A stretch of DNA of 64,000 nucleotides from an uncultured Alistipes sp. (GTDB lineage Bacteria; Bacteroidota; Bacteroidia; Bacteroidales; Rikenellaceae): the NCBI GenBank assembly GCA_944322005.1, contig CALUNL010000001.1, forward strand, positions 310,001 through 374,000, given 5' to 3'. Below, one piece after another: positions 25,256 to 33,285 of this stretch. Each line of letters opens with the position of its first letter. Position 1 is the first letter of the stretch. Under the pieces are notes generated by a model. It saw nothing but the letters and a program-made list of their open reading frames with translations, was not told the origin of the DNA and ran no database searches. A program made the position numbers and the translations under genes.

Positions 25256-26151
25256 AGGTCGCTGTGTTTGTATATCTGGTACGAATTTACGAAATTTTGC
25301 CAGACGATGTATGCCGTCGGCGCGACGCACGAGAGCGGGTCCATGAACGACTGCGACATCCATACCGCCAGCACCGTGTTCTTCTGGCCGAGCGACTGCC
25401 CGCCGGCAACCTTGTCGCCATACTTAATGCCTATGTGCCGCCCTATGGCGAACTGCGCGAGGCATATCACGAGCGCAGCCATGGCAAGTGCGATTTCGAG
25501 GTTGCTCTCGGCCGTGCCGCGTTCGATGATGAAGCTGGTCGTACGTCCGATGATTACCACGAGCGATAACAGCCACAGGTAGAACGACAGCCGTTTGTGC
25601 TCCGAAACCCAGCGCGCAAGCGGCTTTACGAATGCCCGGCAGAACTGCCCCAGAACGAACGGCCCTATGAGCAGCGGCGCCACCTTCGCCAGTATGATGC
25701 CGAAGGAACATTCGCCGTTGCCGGTGAACGAGAGTATCACCGGTGCGAGCAGCGCCGTGGCAAGGTTGCATATGAGACTGTACGTCGCCATGGTCTCGAT
25801 GTCGGCTCCGAGCATTCCGCCGATTACAACCGCCGCCATGGCTATCGGCGCCAGCACGCACATCATCGCCCCCTGCGCCAACGTGTGGTTTACGGGCAGC
25901 AGCGCGTAGTATACGGCCAGGCACCCTATCATCTGAACGGCCAGCAGCCACAGGTGCATCCTGTTCGGGCGCATTCGCCTTACGTCCACGCGGCAGAAGG
26001 TGCAGAAGAGCATCAGCGAGATGAGTATCGGGGTTATCGTCTCGCCGCTCCACTTGTCCACGGCATCCACCTGGCGGCAGAAGAGCGCCCCGAGTATCAT
26101 TCCGAGCGGCATCGACGCCGTCTTGACCGCATGTGCGGATATATGCATCAT
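25252..26151 (-). CDS. BASS-type (bile acid:sodium symporter-like) transporter
   Basis: A 299-residue inner-membrane protein with nine or ten hydrophobic helices. The segment GGQSLGQKNTVLAVWMSQSF near residue 250 and the CVLAPIAMAAVVIGGMLGAD and NLATALLAPV stretches fit the bile acid:sodium symporter/arsenite permease fold. It starts 10 bases after the YqeY gene and overlaps dusB by four bases. Substrate unknown; bile acids are not implied by the family name. Confidence 0.8.
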   Translation of the reverse strand: MMHISAHAVKTASMPLGMILGALFCRQVDAVDKWSGETITPILISLMLFCTFCRVDVRRMRPNRMHLWLLAVQMIGCLAVYYALLPVNHTLAQGAMMCVLAPIAMAAVVIGGMLGADIETMATYSLICNLATALLAPVILSFTGNGECSFGIILAKVAPLLIGPFVLGQFCRAFVKPLARWVSEHKRLSFYLWLLSLVVIIGRTTSFIIERGTAESNLEIALAMAALVICLAQFAIGRHIGIKYGDKVAGGQSLGQKNTVLAVWMSQSFMDPLSCVAPTAYIVWQNFVNSYQIYKHSDL

Positions 26152-26161
26152 ATTCCTGAAG

Positions 26162-26611
26162 TTACGAAAGCAGTTCCTTTACCTTTGCGGCTATATCCTT
26201 GCCGTCGGCCTTGCCTGCAAGCTCGCGGGATGCGACTCCCATGACCTTGCCCATCTCCTTCATGGAGGTGGCTCCGCACTCGCCGATGATTCTCTTTACG
26301 GCCTCTGTGAGCTCCGCATCGGTCATCTGCTTCGGCAGGTACTCCTGCATTACGGCGACCTGCCCCAGCTCCTCGTCGGCGAGGTCCTGGCGGTTCTGCG
26401 ACTTGTAGAGTTCGGCCGAGTCGGTGCCCTGCTTTGCGAGTTTGGATATGATTTTAATCACGTCCGCATCCGGCAGCTCGTCCACAGCCGTTCCAGAGGT
26501 CTTGGCCTCTATGATATACTTCTTGATGTTGCGCAGAGCGCTGAGCCTGACGGTGTCCTTCGCCTTCATGGCATCCATTATCCCTTTCGAGATCTCTTTC
26601 TCCAATGACAT
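26162..26611 (-). CDS. GatB/YqeY domain protein
   Basis: A 149-residue cytoplasmic YqeY-type protein, related to the C-terminal helical domain of GatB that contacts tRNA. Motifs ISKGIMDAMKAKDTVRLSALR, EYLPKQMTDAEL and MGKVMGVASRELAGKADG are typical. The ATG at 26611 is chosen; the upstream in-frame extension is non-coding sequence from the hexosaminidase gene. It starts 13 bases after the GH20 stop. Exact function is unknown, presumed tRNA-related. Confidence 0.92.
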   Translation of the reverse strand: MSLEKEISKGIMDAMKAKDTVRLSALRNIKKYIIEAKTSGTAVDELPDADVIKIISKLAKQGTDSAELYKSQNRQDLADEELGQVAVMQEYLPKQMTDAELTEAVKRIIGECGATSMKEMGKVMGVASRELAGKADGKDIAAKVKELLS

Positions 26612-26624
26612 GACTTTATTGCTT

Positions 26625-28280
26625 TTATTGGTTTGTATTGTTTGGTTCGGTATCGGGTCCCGTGTCGGTCCCGTCGAAAAAATATGTCGAATAGACGTAA
26701 CCCTCGCGGTCGTATACCCTACGCAGGGAACGCATGCGGCGCCGGAAGTCGTCCAAATCCCTTGTGCGGTCGGACCATCCCACCTCCGACAATGCGGCAA
26801 GCCGCGGCAGCAGCATCCGCTGTGCGTGGTCGAACGTCTTTATGTACTCCGTCCACAGGTTGACCTGCACTCCGGCTATGAATCCGCCCTGCTCCTCCGT
26901 AAGACCCTCCAAAGGCTCGAACGAGTAGAGTTTCTCCATTGTAACAGACCTGCGGCCGTTTGCGAGCGGTTCGCCGGCGGCTTCGCGGCCTTCGGTCTGG
27001 TAGTAGTCGATGTAGCAGTATGTGTTCGGTGACATTATCACCCTGTTGCCGAGTGCGGCTGCGGCAATGCCGCCCTTCGTGCCTCGCCATGACATTATGG
27101 TGGCGCTTCGGGTGATGCCGCCCTGCAGGATTTCATCCCAGCCGATGATTTTTCGGCCGTGACCGTTGAGCCACCTCTCGATGCGTTTCATGAAGTAGCT
27201 CTGCAACTCCGCTTCGTTGGCCAGTCCCTCTTCGGAAATGCGCCTTTGGCACTTCGGGCAGGCCTTCCAGCGTACTTTCGGACACTCGTCGCCTCCGATG
27301 TGGATGTATTCCGACGGAAACAGCTCCAGCACCTCCGTCAGTACGTTCTCGATGAATTCGAATGTCTCCTCGCTGCCGGCGCAGAAGACGTCCTCGCTGA
27401 TGCCCCATGTCGTGAGCACCTCGTACGGCCCGCCCGTGCATCCGAGTTTCGGGTATGTGGCCAGGGCAGCTACGGCGTGTCCCGGCATCTCTATTTCTGG
27501 TATGACTGTAATGTATCGTTCGGCTGCATATTTTACCACATCGCGGATTTCGTCCTGCGTGAAGTATCCGCCGTACGGCGTGCCGTCGTAATCTTTGGAT
27601 GTGCGGTAACGGCCTACAAGTGTCTGTTTGCGCATGGCTCCCGTCTGCGTGAGTTCCGGATAGCGCTTTATCTCGATGCGCCAGCCCTGGTCATCCGTGA
27701 GGTGCCAGTGGAAAGTGTTGATTTTATGGAGTGCAAGAATGTCTATATATCTTTTTACTTCATCTGTCGTGAACTTGTGCCGGCATACGTCGAGCATTGC
27801 TCCGCGGTATGCGAAACGTGGTTTGTCGATTATGGTAGCGGCCTGCAATACGGCCTTGCCATTCGTCGGGGATGCACATATGATGAGCTGCTTGAGGCTT
27901 TGCAGGGCATAGAATACACCCTTCTCCGAACCTCCGCATACGGATATACCGTTGCGGCCTACCTCGAGCCTGTATTCTTCGCTCTCCATTGCCTGGTCGA
28001 GATTCAGGGAGATGGACTTGCGGGATTTTTTGTCCGAGACGGTCATTCTGCCTCCCAGCTCCATGCTCATGTCTTCGGCAAACATCTCCGCAGACCTTCT
28101 CAGACTCTCGTCGCCGATGCTGATGCGTGTTGCGGAGGAGATGGCGAATGATCCTTCGCCGTCGGTGATGGATAACGGCTTCGGGACGATGCAGATGTCG
28201 GTATCTCCGGCATGGGCTGATTGTGGTGCAATGATTATTGCGGCGGCAAAGGCTATTGCCAGCAGTCTCAACGGTTTCAT
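26625..28280 (-). CDS. Secreted beta-N-acetylhexosaminidase, GH20
   Basis: A 551-residue exported enzyme that removes terminal beta-GlcNAc or GalNAc by substrate-assisted catalysis. A signal peptide (about 1-24, SAHA/GD) precedes a GH20b domain (about 28-150) and the catalytic barrel (about 155-530). Signature segments: HWHLTDDQGWRIEIKRYP, VIPEIEMPGHAVAAL and the catalytic D331-E332 in HIGGDECPKVRW. Its start overlaps the stop of the amidase-like gene by ATGA (28277-28280), so it is translated with it. Joint action on peptidoglycan or host glycans is plausible, but the natural substrate is not shown. Confidence 0.95.
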   Translation of the reverse strand: MKPLRLLAIAFAAAIIIAPQSAHAGDTDICIVPKPLSITDGEGSFAISSATRISIGDESLRRSAEMFAEDMSMELGGRMTVSDKKSRKSISLNLDQAMESEEYRLEVGRNGISVCGGSEKGVFYALQSLKQLIICASPTNGKAVLQAATIIDKPRFAYRGAMLDVCRHKFTTDEVKRYIDILALHKINTFHWHLTDDQGWRIEIKRYPELTQTGAMRKQTLVGRYRTSKDYDGTPYGGYFTQDEIRDVVKYAAERYITVIPEIEMPGHAVAALATYPKLGCTGGPYEVLTTWGISEDVFCAGSEETFEFIENVLTEVLELFPSEYIHIGGDECPKVRWKACPKCQRRISEEGLANEAELQSYFMKRIERWLNGHGRKIIGWDEILQGGITRSATIMSWRGTKGGIAAAALGNRVIMSPNTYCYIDYYQTEGREAAGEPLANGRRSVTMEKLYSFEPLEGLTEEQGGFIAGVQVNLWTEYIKTFDHAQRMLLPRLAALSEVGWSDRTRDLDDFRRRMRSLRRVYDREGYVYSTYFFDGTDTGPDTEPNNTNQ

Positions 28281-31261
28281 GGCTTATTAGGGTTTTGCGG
28301 TTTCAGGAAATCGAGTATGTCGGCGAGCAGCGCATCGCGTGCACCTGCATCGCGTATGGACTCGAACGGGAATCCCATAACGAATGTGGCGTTGGCGCCG
28401 CCGCGATACCCGACGGCAGCCGGCAATGCGGAGTCGGGATAGCGCATCATCTCATAGGCCCCGTCACCGTACGGCGCTATGGCATCGGTGGAGTTCACCG
28501 TATAACATTCCGGCGTATATTCCGTACAGAAGACGTATGTCGCGGACGGTAACCTGTCCGGCGACAACTTCACGTCGGTGGTCGCCGACGATGCGCGTGT
28601 GGCGCGGTTCGACAGGAAGTCGATGTGGAGGATGTTGCGGGCGAAAACAGCATCCTCCGGGAGGGCATCTTCGCCGATAAAGAGGTCGGTGCCGACGTAT
28701 GCCCCGGAGACGAACAGTGAGCCGCCGTCGCCGAGATACCCTGTCAGTGCCTGCTGCAAAGGCGCAGGGAAGCAGCGGTAGCGCGGCGCGAATGCTCCGC
28801 ATCCAGTTTTCGATGCACGCTGCTTGCCGAGTACGAGAACGACGGCATCCGAACCGTCGAGGCCGAATGAACCCGTCTCCACGGCCTTTGCACTCGAAGA
28901 TGTAAACGAATAGCCGGCCTTTACGATACTGGTCCCGTACAGATACGGATAGTCGAATGTGTTGCCGCCGACGATTCCGCCCTGACGGTCGCAGTATGAG
29001 GCTCCGAAAGCCAGCAGCTCATTGCGTTCGCGCCGCAGCGAAGGGTCGAATACGCGCTGTTTTCCGGTGAATGCAACATCGCGGATGTACGCCGAACCGC
29101 TGTCGAAGTCGTTGATGAATCCGAAGTCGTTGCTTTCGGGCGCAGCCACCCTGTCGAAGCCGTTGACGACGACTATCTCGCCGCGTGCATCGGGAACCGT
29201 GCAGGCCGAGAGCGTCTCGCTCGGGAAACTCTCTCCGCCGGCATTGACGGCGGTAACCCGGTATCCGTATATCGTTCCCGGTTTCTGTTTTACGGTAAAT
29301 GTCGTGTCGCGGGTGAAGGTGCCGTTGTCGAAGCCTCCGTCGCCCATTCTGGTATATACGATGTATGCCTCGGCCGTTGCTGTCGGCTCGAGCGAGTCGC
29401 GGACGGGAGCCCAGCTCAATGTCGCATTCTCTCCGTCAAGCCTTACGGAGAATGTATCCACCGGAAGCGGCGCGACAATGTATCCCGTGCCGTATTGTGC
29501 GGCAAGGTGTTGCAGTATGGCTTTGTAAATGGCCCTGGCGACCGTAAACTTGAAGTTGGGGTCATGGCCGTATCTCATGTCCGAGAGGTTCTGGTGCGAC
29601 AGCAGTTCGAGGAGCATCGACGGCGCCGAAGGTACGCGGCACTCGAAATATGCCTTGTTCCACATTCCGCGCCGACGCCATTGCGGGTCGAAACCGCGGC
29701 GTATGTCGGACGATATCTGTGACATCACCAAATCGGTGAGGTCGCGCGAGCGGTAGCGGCTTGCACCGCCCTCGAAACGGCCCCTGTTGTCCTTCGTGCA
29801 GAATATTCCGAGCGTTCCTATGGTCCGGCAGTCGTCGGTTACCCCGGCATCGCTGTGGAATGCGAGCGACAGGTCTATCGGAATGCCGAGCCCTTTCTCC
29901 TTCGGCAGTCTCTCCGATCCTCCCATGAGTGCATTCACCCACTCTCCGCGCGACATATAGTCGTCCTTGTAGTCGTCGGTACCGTTCTTGGGGCTGTATA
30001 CCTCCTCCCCGAATCCGGCCCACTGCAACCAATATCGCGCCCCTTCGCAATAGCGCGGCATACCGCTCGTCTCGGGCCTGTATTCCACACCTTCGATTCG
30101 CATCGAATCGCACACCGTGCGGGCAATGTTGCCGTATCCGCCTCCTATCTTGACGGCGTCGGCACATACGGTGCCGCGCTCGGACGACCTGTTGGATAGG
30201 GTTACCGCAGCCGTGTTCATTCCCTTGCGGAAGCGGAATGTGCCGAGATACACCCATGTCCCTCCGCCTGTTTTCTGGTTTACGAGGAAGCGGCTCTCGC
30301 CACCCGCATGCCTTACCGTGTATGGGGCGTCGCCGACATTGCCCGGAAGGGCCGCATATGATACATAGACGGCATATTCGCCGCTTTCAGGGATCTCCGC
30401 ACTCCACGATGCCGTGCTCGACTCTCCGCCGGCATCAACCGTACGGGCGATACGGCTCGAACCGTCGGCAAAGGGATTCTCTCCGGATAGATAGATTTGT
30501 TTTCTGTGAGCAAAACCCTTGTCGGCGCTCTTCCATTCGTTTGCTCCGACGGTTTCGGTGTATGTCGACAGGGTGTCGATGCCGCCGTCGTTGTCGATTA
30601 TTATCTCGCTGGTGTTGAAATCGCGTTCCCGCGGCAACATGACCGTAGCCCCGGCGTTTTCGAGCATCGGCACAAGATACGGCACGACGAAACTCTGCGT
30701 GAACAGGTCCTCGACGGTTTGCCATATTATCGGGCGCTGCCAGCGCCAGTCGTTACGGCTCTGGTCGAAGTACAGGCCATGGCTTTGCCACAGCGCTATG
30801 TGGCGTCCCGCAAGCCCTTCCGTTATGTCGAATGGCCTGTCCTGACGTCGGACGAGCTGTCCGCCCCTGCCGGAGTTGTTGAATCGCCTGATGCCTTTGG
30901 ACGACGGGTTGAATCCGAGCGGAATAAGCTCTTCCAGTCTCCTGCCGTCGGAGACTATCTCGATCTCACGCCTTTGCAGCGGGGCAGGCAGCAGCGCCCG
31001 CACCGAGTCTGTCAATGCCGACAGATTATTGCTGCGCAGCGGGTAGTACGACATCGTAACGGAGGCGTTTATCCTGACCTTGCCCTTTTGCAGTGCAATG
31101 CGGTTCACGGTCACCGGGCATCGTCCGCAAAGTTCCCGCTCGACGATTCTCGTGAGAACCCTGCCTATATCCGTGCGGACCGAATCGTCGACTATGTTCT
31201 GCGCCTCTGCCGCAACGGATGTCAAGACGGAGAACAGTATGAATATTATCGCTTTGCGCAT
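28277..31261 (-). CDS. Secreted divergent N-acetylmuramoyl-L-alanine amidase with golvesin-like and fibronectin III domains
   Basis: A 994-residue exported protein (signal peptide about 1-20, AEAQ). Residues about 150-560 look like a split Amidase_3 catalytic domain: H near IALWQSHGLYFD, the MLPRERD motif (compare the family TRxxD), SLAFHSDAG (compare SIHxN) and LELLSHQNLSD near the end. A golvesin C-terminal-like beta-sandwich (about 265-365, DAGGESSTASW to CADAVKIGGGYG) is inserted in it. A fibronectin type III region (about 610-700) and a C-terminal alpha/beta domain of unknown type follow. Golvesin-containing proteins are sometimes labelled xanthan lyase, which is not supported here. First gene of the long minus-strand operon. 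Confidence 0.75.
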   Translation of the reverse strand: MRKAIIFILFSVLTSVAAEAQNIVDDSVRTDIGRVLTRIVERELCGRCPVTVNRIALQKGKVRINASVTMSYYPLRSNNLSALTDSVRALLPAPLQRREIEIVSDGRRLEELIPLGFNPSSKGIRRFNNSGRGGQLVRRQDRPFDITEGLAGRHIALWQSHGLYFDQSRNDWRWQRPIIWQTVEDLFTQSFVVPYLVPMLENAGATVMLPRERDFNTSEIIIDNDGGIDTLSTYTETVGANEWKSADKGFAHRKQIYLSGENPFADGSSRIARTVDAGGESSTASWSAEIPESGEYAVYVSYAALPGNVGDAPYTVRHAGGESRFLVNQKTGGGTWVYLGTFRFRKGMNTAAVTLSNRSSERGTVCADAVKIGGGYGNIARTVCDSMRIEGVEYRPETSGMPRYCEGARYWLQWAGFGEEVYSPKNGTDDYKDDYMSRGEWVNALMGGSERLPKEKGLGIPIDLSLAFHSDAGVTDDCRTIGTLGIFCTKDNRGRFEGGASRYRSRDLTDLVMSQISSDIRRGFDPQWRRRGMWNKAYFECRVPSAPSMLLELLSHQNLSDMRYGHDPNFKFTVARAIYKAILQHLAAQYGTGYIVAPLPVDTFSVRLDGENATLSWAPVRDSLEPTATAEAYIVYTRMGDGGFDNGTFTRDTTFTVKQKPGTIYGYRVTAVNAGGESFPSETLSACTVPDARGEIVVVNGFDRVAAPESNDFGFINDFDSGSAYIRDVAFTGKQRVFDPSLRRERNELLAFGASYCDRQGGIVGGNTFDYPYLYGTSIVKAGYSFTSSSAKAVETGSFGLDGSDAVVLVLGKQRASKTGCGAFAPRYRCFPAPLQQALTGYLGDGGSLFVSGAYVGTDLFIGEDALPEDAVFARNILHIDFLSNRATRASSATTDVKLSPDRLPSATYVFCTEYTPECYTVNSTDAIAPYGDGAYEMMRYPDSALPAAVGYRGGANATFVMGFPFESIRDAGARDALLADILDFLKPQNPNKP

Positions 31262-31313
31262 CTCTGTGTGTCGTGGGTTTGGATATCCCGTTGTACCATG
31301 AAATCTTTACCCG

Positions 31314-31321
31314 CAAAGATA
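31314..31321 (-). promoter_or_regulatory. -7 box (TATCTTTG) for the amidase-GH20 operon
   Basis: Exact TAnnTTTG on the minus strand, about 53 bases before the start at 31261. This 283-base divergent region also carries the plus-strand promoter at 31466-31473; nothing else is recognised in it. Confidence 0.6.
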
Positions 31322-31465
31322 CTAAAAACCGCGACATAAAACTCCTCCGTCTCCATTTTGACGGCATATTTCGTCCGATCGTATGCCCGATGCGAGCCGG
31401 TGTATCTCCGTACCCGTATCCTGCACGGTTTTGGGGCCCGTGTGTACAGTTTATGTGAAATATAG

Positions 31466-31473
31466 TATATTTG
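31466..31473 (+). promoter_or_regulatory. -7 box (TATATTTG) for the PRiA4b-miaA pair
   Basis: Exact TAnnTTTG match giving a leader of about 65 bases before the ATG at 31544. Confidence 0.55.
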
Positions 31474-31543
31474 TATTTGGAATGGATGTCCGTCACGCCG
31501 ATATTCGGATGAGGGGCGGCGCCGTAAAACATTATGCTTGCAT

Positions 31544-32050
31544 ATGATACTCAAATTGAGAATGCTCAGTGACGAAAACGACAATTTCGTCCGTGATTTC
31601 GAAGTCGAACATGACATGACCCTTGCGGGGTTGCATGATTTTATCGTGAAGTCGCTCGGCTACGACGACTGCATGACCTCATTCTTTACGGCTGACGACC
31701 ATTGGAACCGGCAGCGCGAGTTCACGCTTATGGATATGGGAGACGGTGTGTCGGAGGAGTCCGGTCCGATGCCGATGGACAAGGTCGCACTGGCCGATCT
31801 GGTCATTGCCGGCAATAACAGGCTTATATATCAGTTCGACATGCTGTCCGACAGGGCATATTACATCGAGCTGGTCGATTCGTCGTCGCCGAATCCGGAG
31901 TTTTCGTATCCCCGTGTCGCATTCGAGAATGCCCCGGTGCCGGATCAGTACGATCCCGATGCGGTCGATGCCGGCGAGGGCTCCATATTCGGCGAGATGA
32001 TGGGTGATTTCGAGAATTTCGAAGGTGACGACAGCTACGACGATGAATAG
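31544..32050 (+). CDS. PRiA4b ORF-3 / TnpR-passenger-fold protein
   Basis: A 168-residue cytoplasmic protein resembling the plasmid pRiA4b ORF-3 family (PF07929), sometimes called IS1096 passenger TnpR family. Seen: ILKLRMLSDENDNFVRDFEV at the start, LHDFIVKSLGYDDCMTSFF, and YQFDMLSDRAYYIELVD. The last 40 residues are very acidic (GDFENFEGDDSYDDE). The ATG at 31544 is preferred over the TTG two codons earlier. Its 3' end overlaps miaA by 8 bases, so the two are translated together. No transposase or terminal repeats are near. Function unknown. Confidence 0.75.
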   Translation: MILKLRMLSDENDNFVRDFEVEHDMTLAGLHDFIVKSLGYDDCMTSFFTADDHWNRQREFTLMDMGDGVSEESGPMPMDKVALADLVIAGNNRLIYQFDMLSDRAYYIELVDSSSPNPEFSYPRVAFENAPVPDQYDPDAVDAGEGSIFGEMMGDFENFEGDDSYDDE

Positions 32051-32954
32051 CGGGCGCCGTCTGATAGTTGTCGTGGGACCTACAGGCTCCGGAAAGACGG
32101 ACCTGGCGCTCTGTCTGGCAGAACGTTACCGTGCCCCGATCTTGTCGGCCGACTCACGGCAGATATATCGCGGTATGGCCATAGGTACCGCACAACCGAC
32201 GCCGGAGCAGCTGCGCCGGGCCGAACACCATTTCATCGCCTCGGCCGACGTATGGGAGGATTTCAGTTGCGGGGAGTTCGAGAAGCAGGCGCTGCAGTGT
32301 CTGGAAGAGTTGTTCCCGATACATGACACGGTAGTCGTCGCGGGAGGTTCGGGACTGTATGTAAAGGCCTTGTGTGAGGGCATGGACGACCTGCCCGATG
32401 CAGATCCGGCCTTGCGGGAGGAACTTTCAAGGCAGGTGGCCGGGGAGGGACTCGGTCCGCTGCTTGAGGAGCTTGAGCGTTTGGATGCCGAATACTACCG
32501 CGTCGTTGACCGGAACAATCCCGCGAGGGTGATACGGGCGGTGGAGGTGTGCCGTATGAGCGGACGCCCGTTCTCGGCCATGAGAACAGGCGAAAAGAGG
32601 CGGAGGAACTTCGATGTCGTTAAAATCGGGACACAGCTTGACCGTGCGGTGCTCTACGGCCGCATAAACCGCAGGGTCGACGCCATGGTTGCAGCCGGCC
32701 TTGAGGCGGAGGTGCGGGCCTTGCTGCCGTACAGGAATTGCAATGCGCTGCGCAGTGTCGGATACACGGAGATGTTTGACTATTTCGACGGAAAGATATC
32801 GTTCGATGAGGCAGTCGAACTCATAAAACGCAATACGCGGCGCTATGCCAAGCGGCAACTCACGTGGTTCCGGCGTGATGGGGAGATACGATGGTTTGAT
32901 CCGTCGCATGTGGAGGAAATCGCCGGATATGTTGATTCGCGGTTTGGAGAATAG
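32043..32954 (+). CDS. miaA: tRNA dimethylallyltransferase
   Basis: Transfers the dimethylallyl group to A37 of tRNAs reading UNN codons (i6A). A 303-residue protein with P-loop VVVGPTGSGKTDLAL, the DSRQIYRGMAIGTAQP substrate motif, VAGGSGLYVKAL, and RNTRRYAKRQLTWFRRD at the C-terminus. The ATG at 32043 sits inside the preceding gene's last codons. The window also has mtaB, which acts at A37 as well. Confidence 0.96.
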   Translation: MNSGRRLIVVVGPTGSGKTDLALCLAERYRAPILSADSRQIYRGMAIGTAQPTPEQLRRAEHHFIASADVWEDFSCGEFEKQALQCLEELFPIHDTVVVAGGSGLYVKALCEGMDDLPDADPALREELSRQVAGEGLGPLLEELERLDAEYYRVVDRNNPARVIRAVEVCRMSGRPFSAMRTGEKRRRNFDVVKIGTQLDRAVLYGRINRRVDAMVAAGLEAEVRALLPYRNCNALRSVGYTEMFDYFDGKISFDEAVELIKRNTRRYAKRQLTWFRRDGEIRWFDPSHVEEIAGYVDSRFGE

Positions 32955-32966
32955 AAGATAATGTGC

Positions 32967-32974
32967 TAAATTTG
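32967..32974 (+). promoter_or_regulatory. Promoter for tRNA-Leu (TTTG / 20 bp / TAAATTTG)
   Basis: TTTG at 32943-32946 (inside the miaA 3' end) and TAAATTTG at 32967-32974 are 20 bases apart; the tRNA begins 17 bases later. Confidence 0.7.
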
Positions 32975-32991
32975 CCGCGTTTGAAAGGGTT

Positions 32992-33077
32992 GCTCGGATG
33001 GTGGAATAGGTAGACACGCCGGACTTAAAATCCTGTGGACAGAAATGTCCGTGCCGGTTCGATCCCGGCTCCGAGTA
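32992..33077 (+). tRNA. tRNA-Leu (UAA)
   Basis: 86-base cloverleaf with the long variable arm of class II tRNAs. Acceptor GCTCGGA pairs with TCCGAGT (one G-T), the anticodon loop CTTAAAA holds TAA, and the T-arm GGTTCGATCCC is canonical. Discriminator A at 33077; CCA is not encoded. Confidence 0.96.
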
Positions 33078-33093
33078 CAGTGAAGACATTGCG

Positions 33094-33119
33094 GATGCGG
33101 CTTGTGCCGCATCTTTTTT
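33094..33119 (+). terminator. Terminator after tRNA-Leu
   Basis: Perfect 8-bp stem (33094-33101 with 33106-33113), 4-base loop, six T's. Confidence 0.85.
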
Positions 33120-33212
33120 GTTGTCTGTGTCGGGCTTCACCATTTTCGTTTACGGAAACGGCTGATTGGTGGAGCACTGTGAAAAAATAGTTGCGGATGT
33201 GCAAAAATGTAC

Positions 33213-33220
33213 TATCTTTG
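33213..33220 (+). promoter_or_regulatory. Promoter for rho (TTG / 19 bp / TATCTTTG)
   Basis: TTG at 33191-33193 and TATCTTTG at 33213-33220, with the ATG at 33286, leaving a leader of about 60 bases. Autoregulation through the leader, common for rho genes, cannot be seen directly. Confidence 0.65.
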
Positions 33221-33285
33221 CATCGTCTTTGAGTCCGGTCGTCCGACCGGGCGGAAAATCAGTAACGAAACCAAAATAAAAACAT

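Noticed and set aside
24104-25582. Plus-strand frame across the glycosylase, dusB and BASS genes
   Set aside because: It runs antisense through three overlapping real genes with no recognisable protein features.
28277-31261. Xanthan lyase
   Set aside because: That label comes from golvesin-domain annotation; the visible motifs are amidase-like and no lyase catalytic features are seen.
31544-32050. Mobile element, because the protein family is called IS1096 passenger TnpR
   Set aside because: No transposase, terminal repeats or target duplications nearby, and the gene is fused by overlap to miaA.
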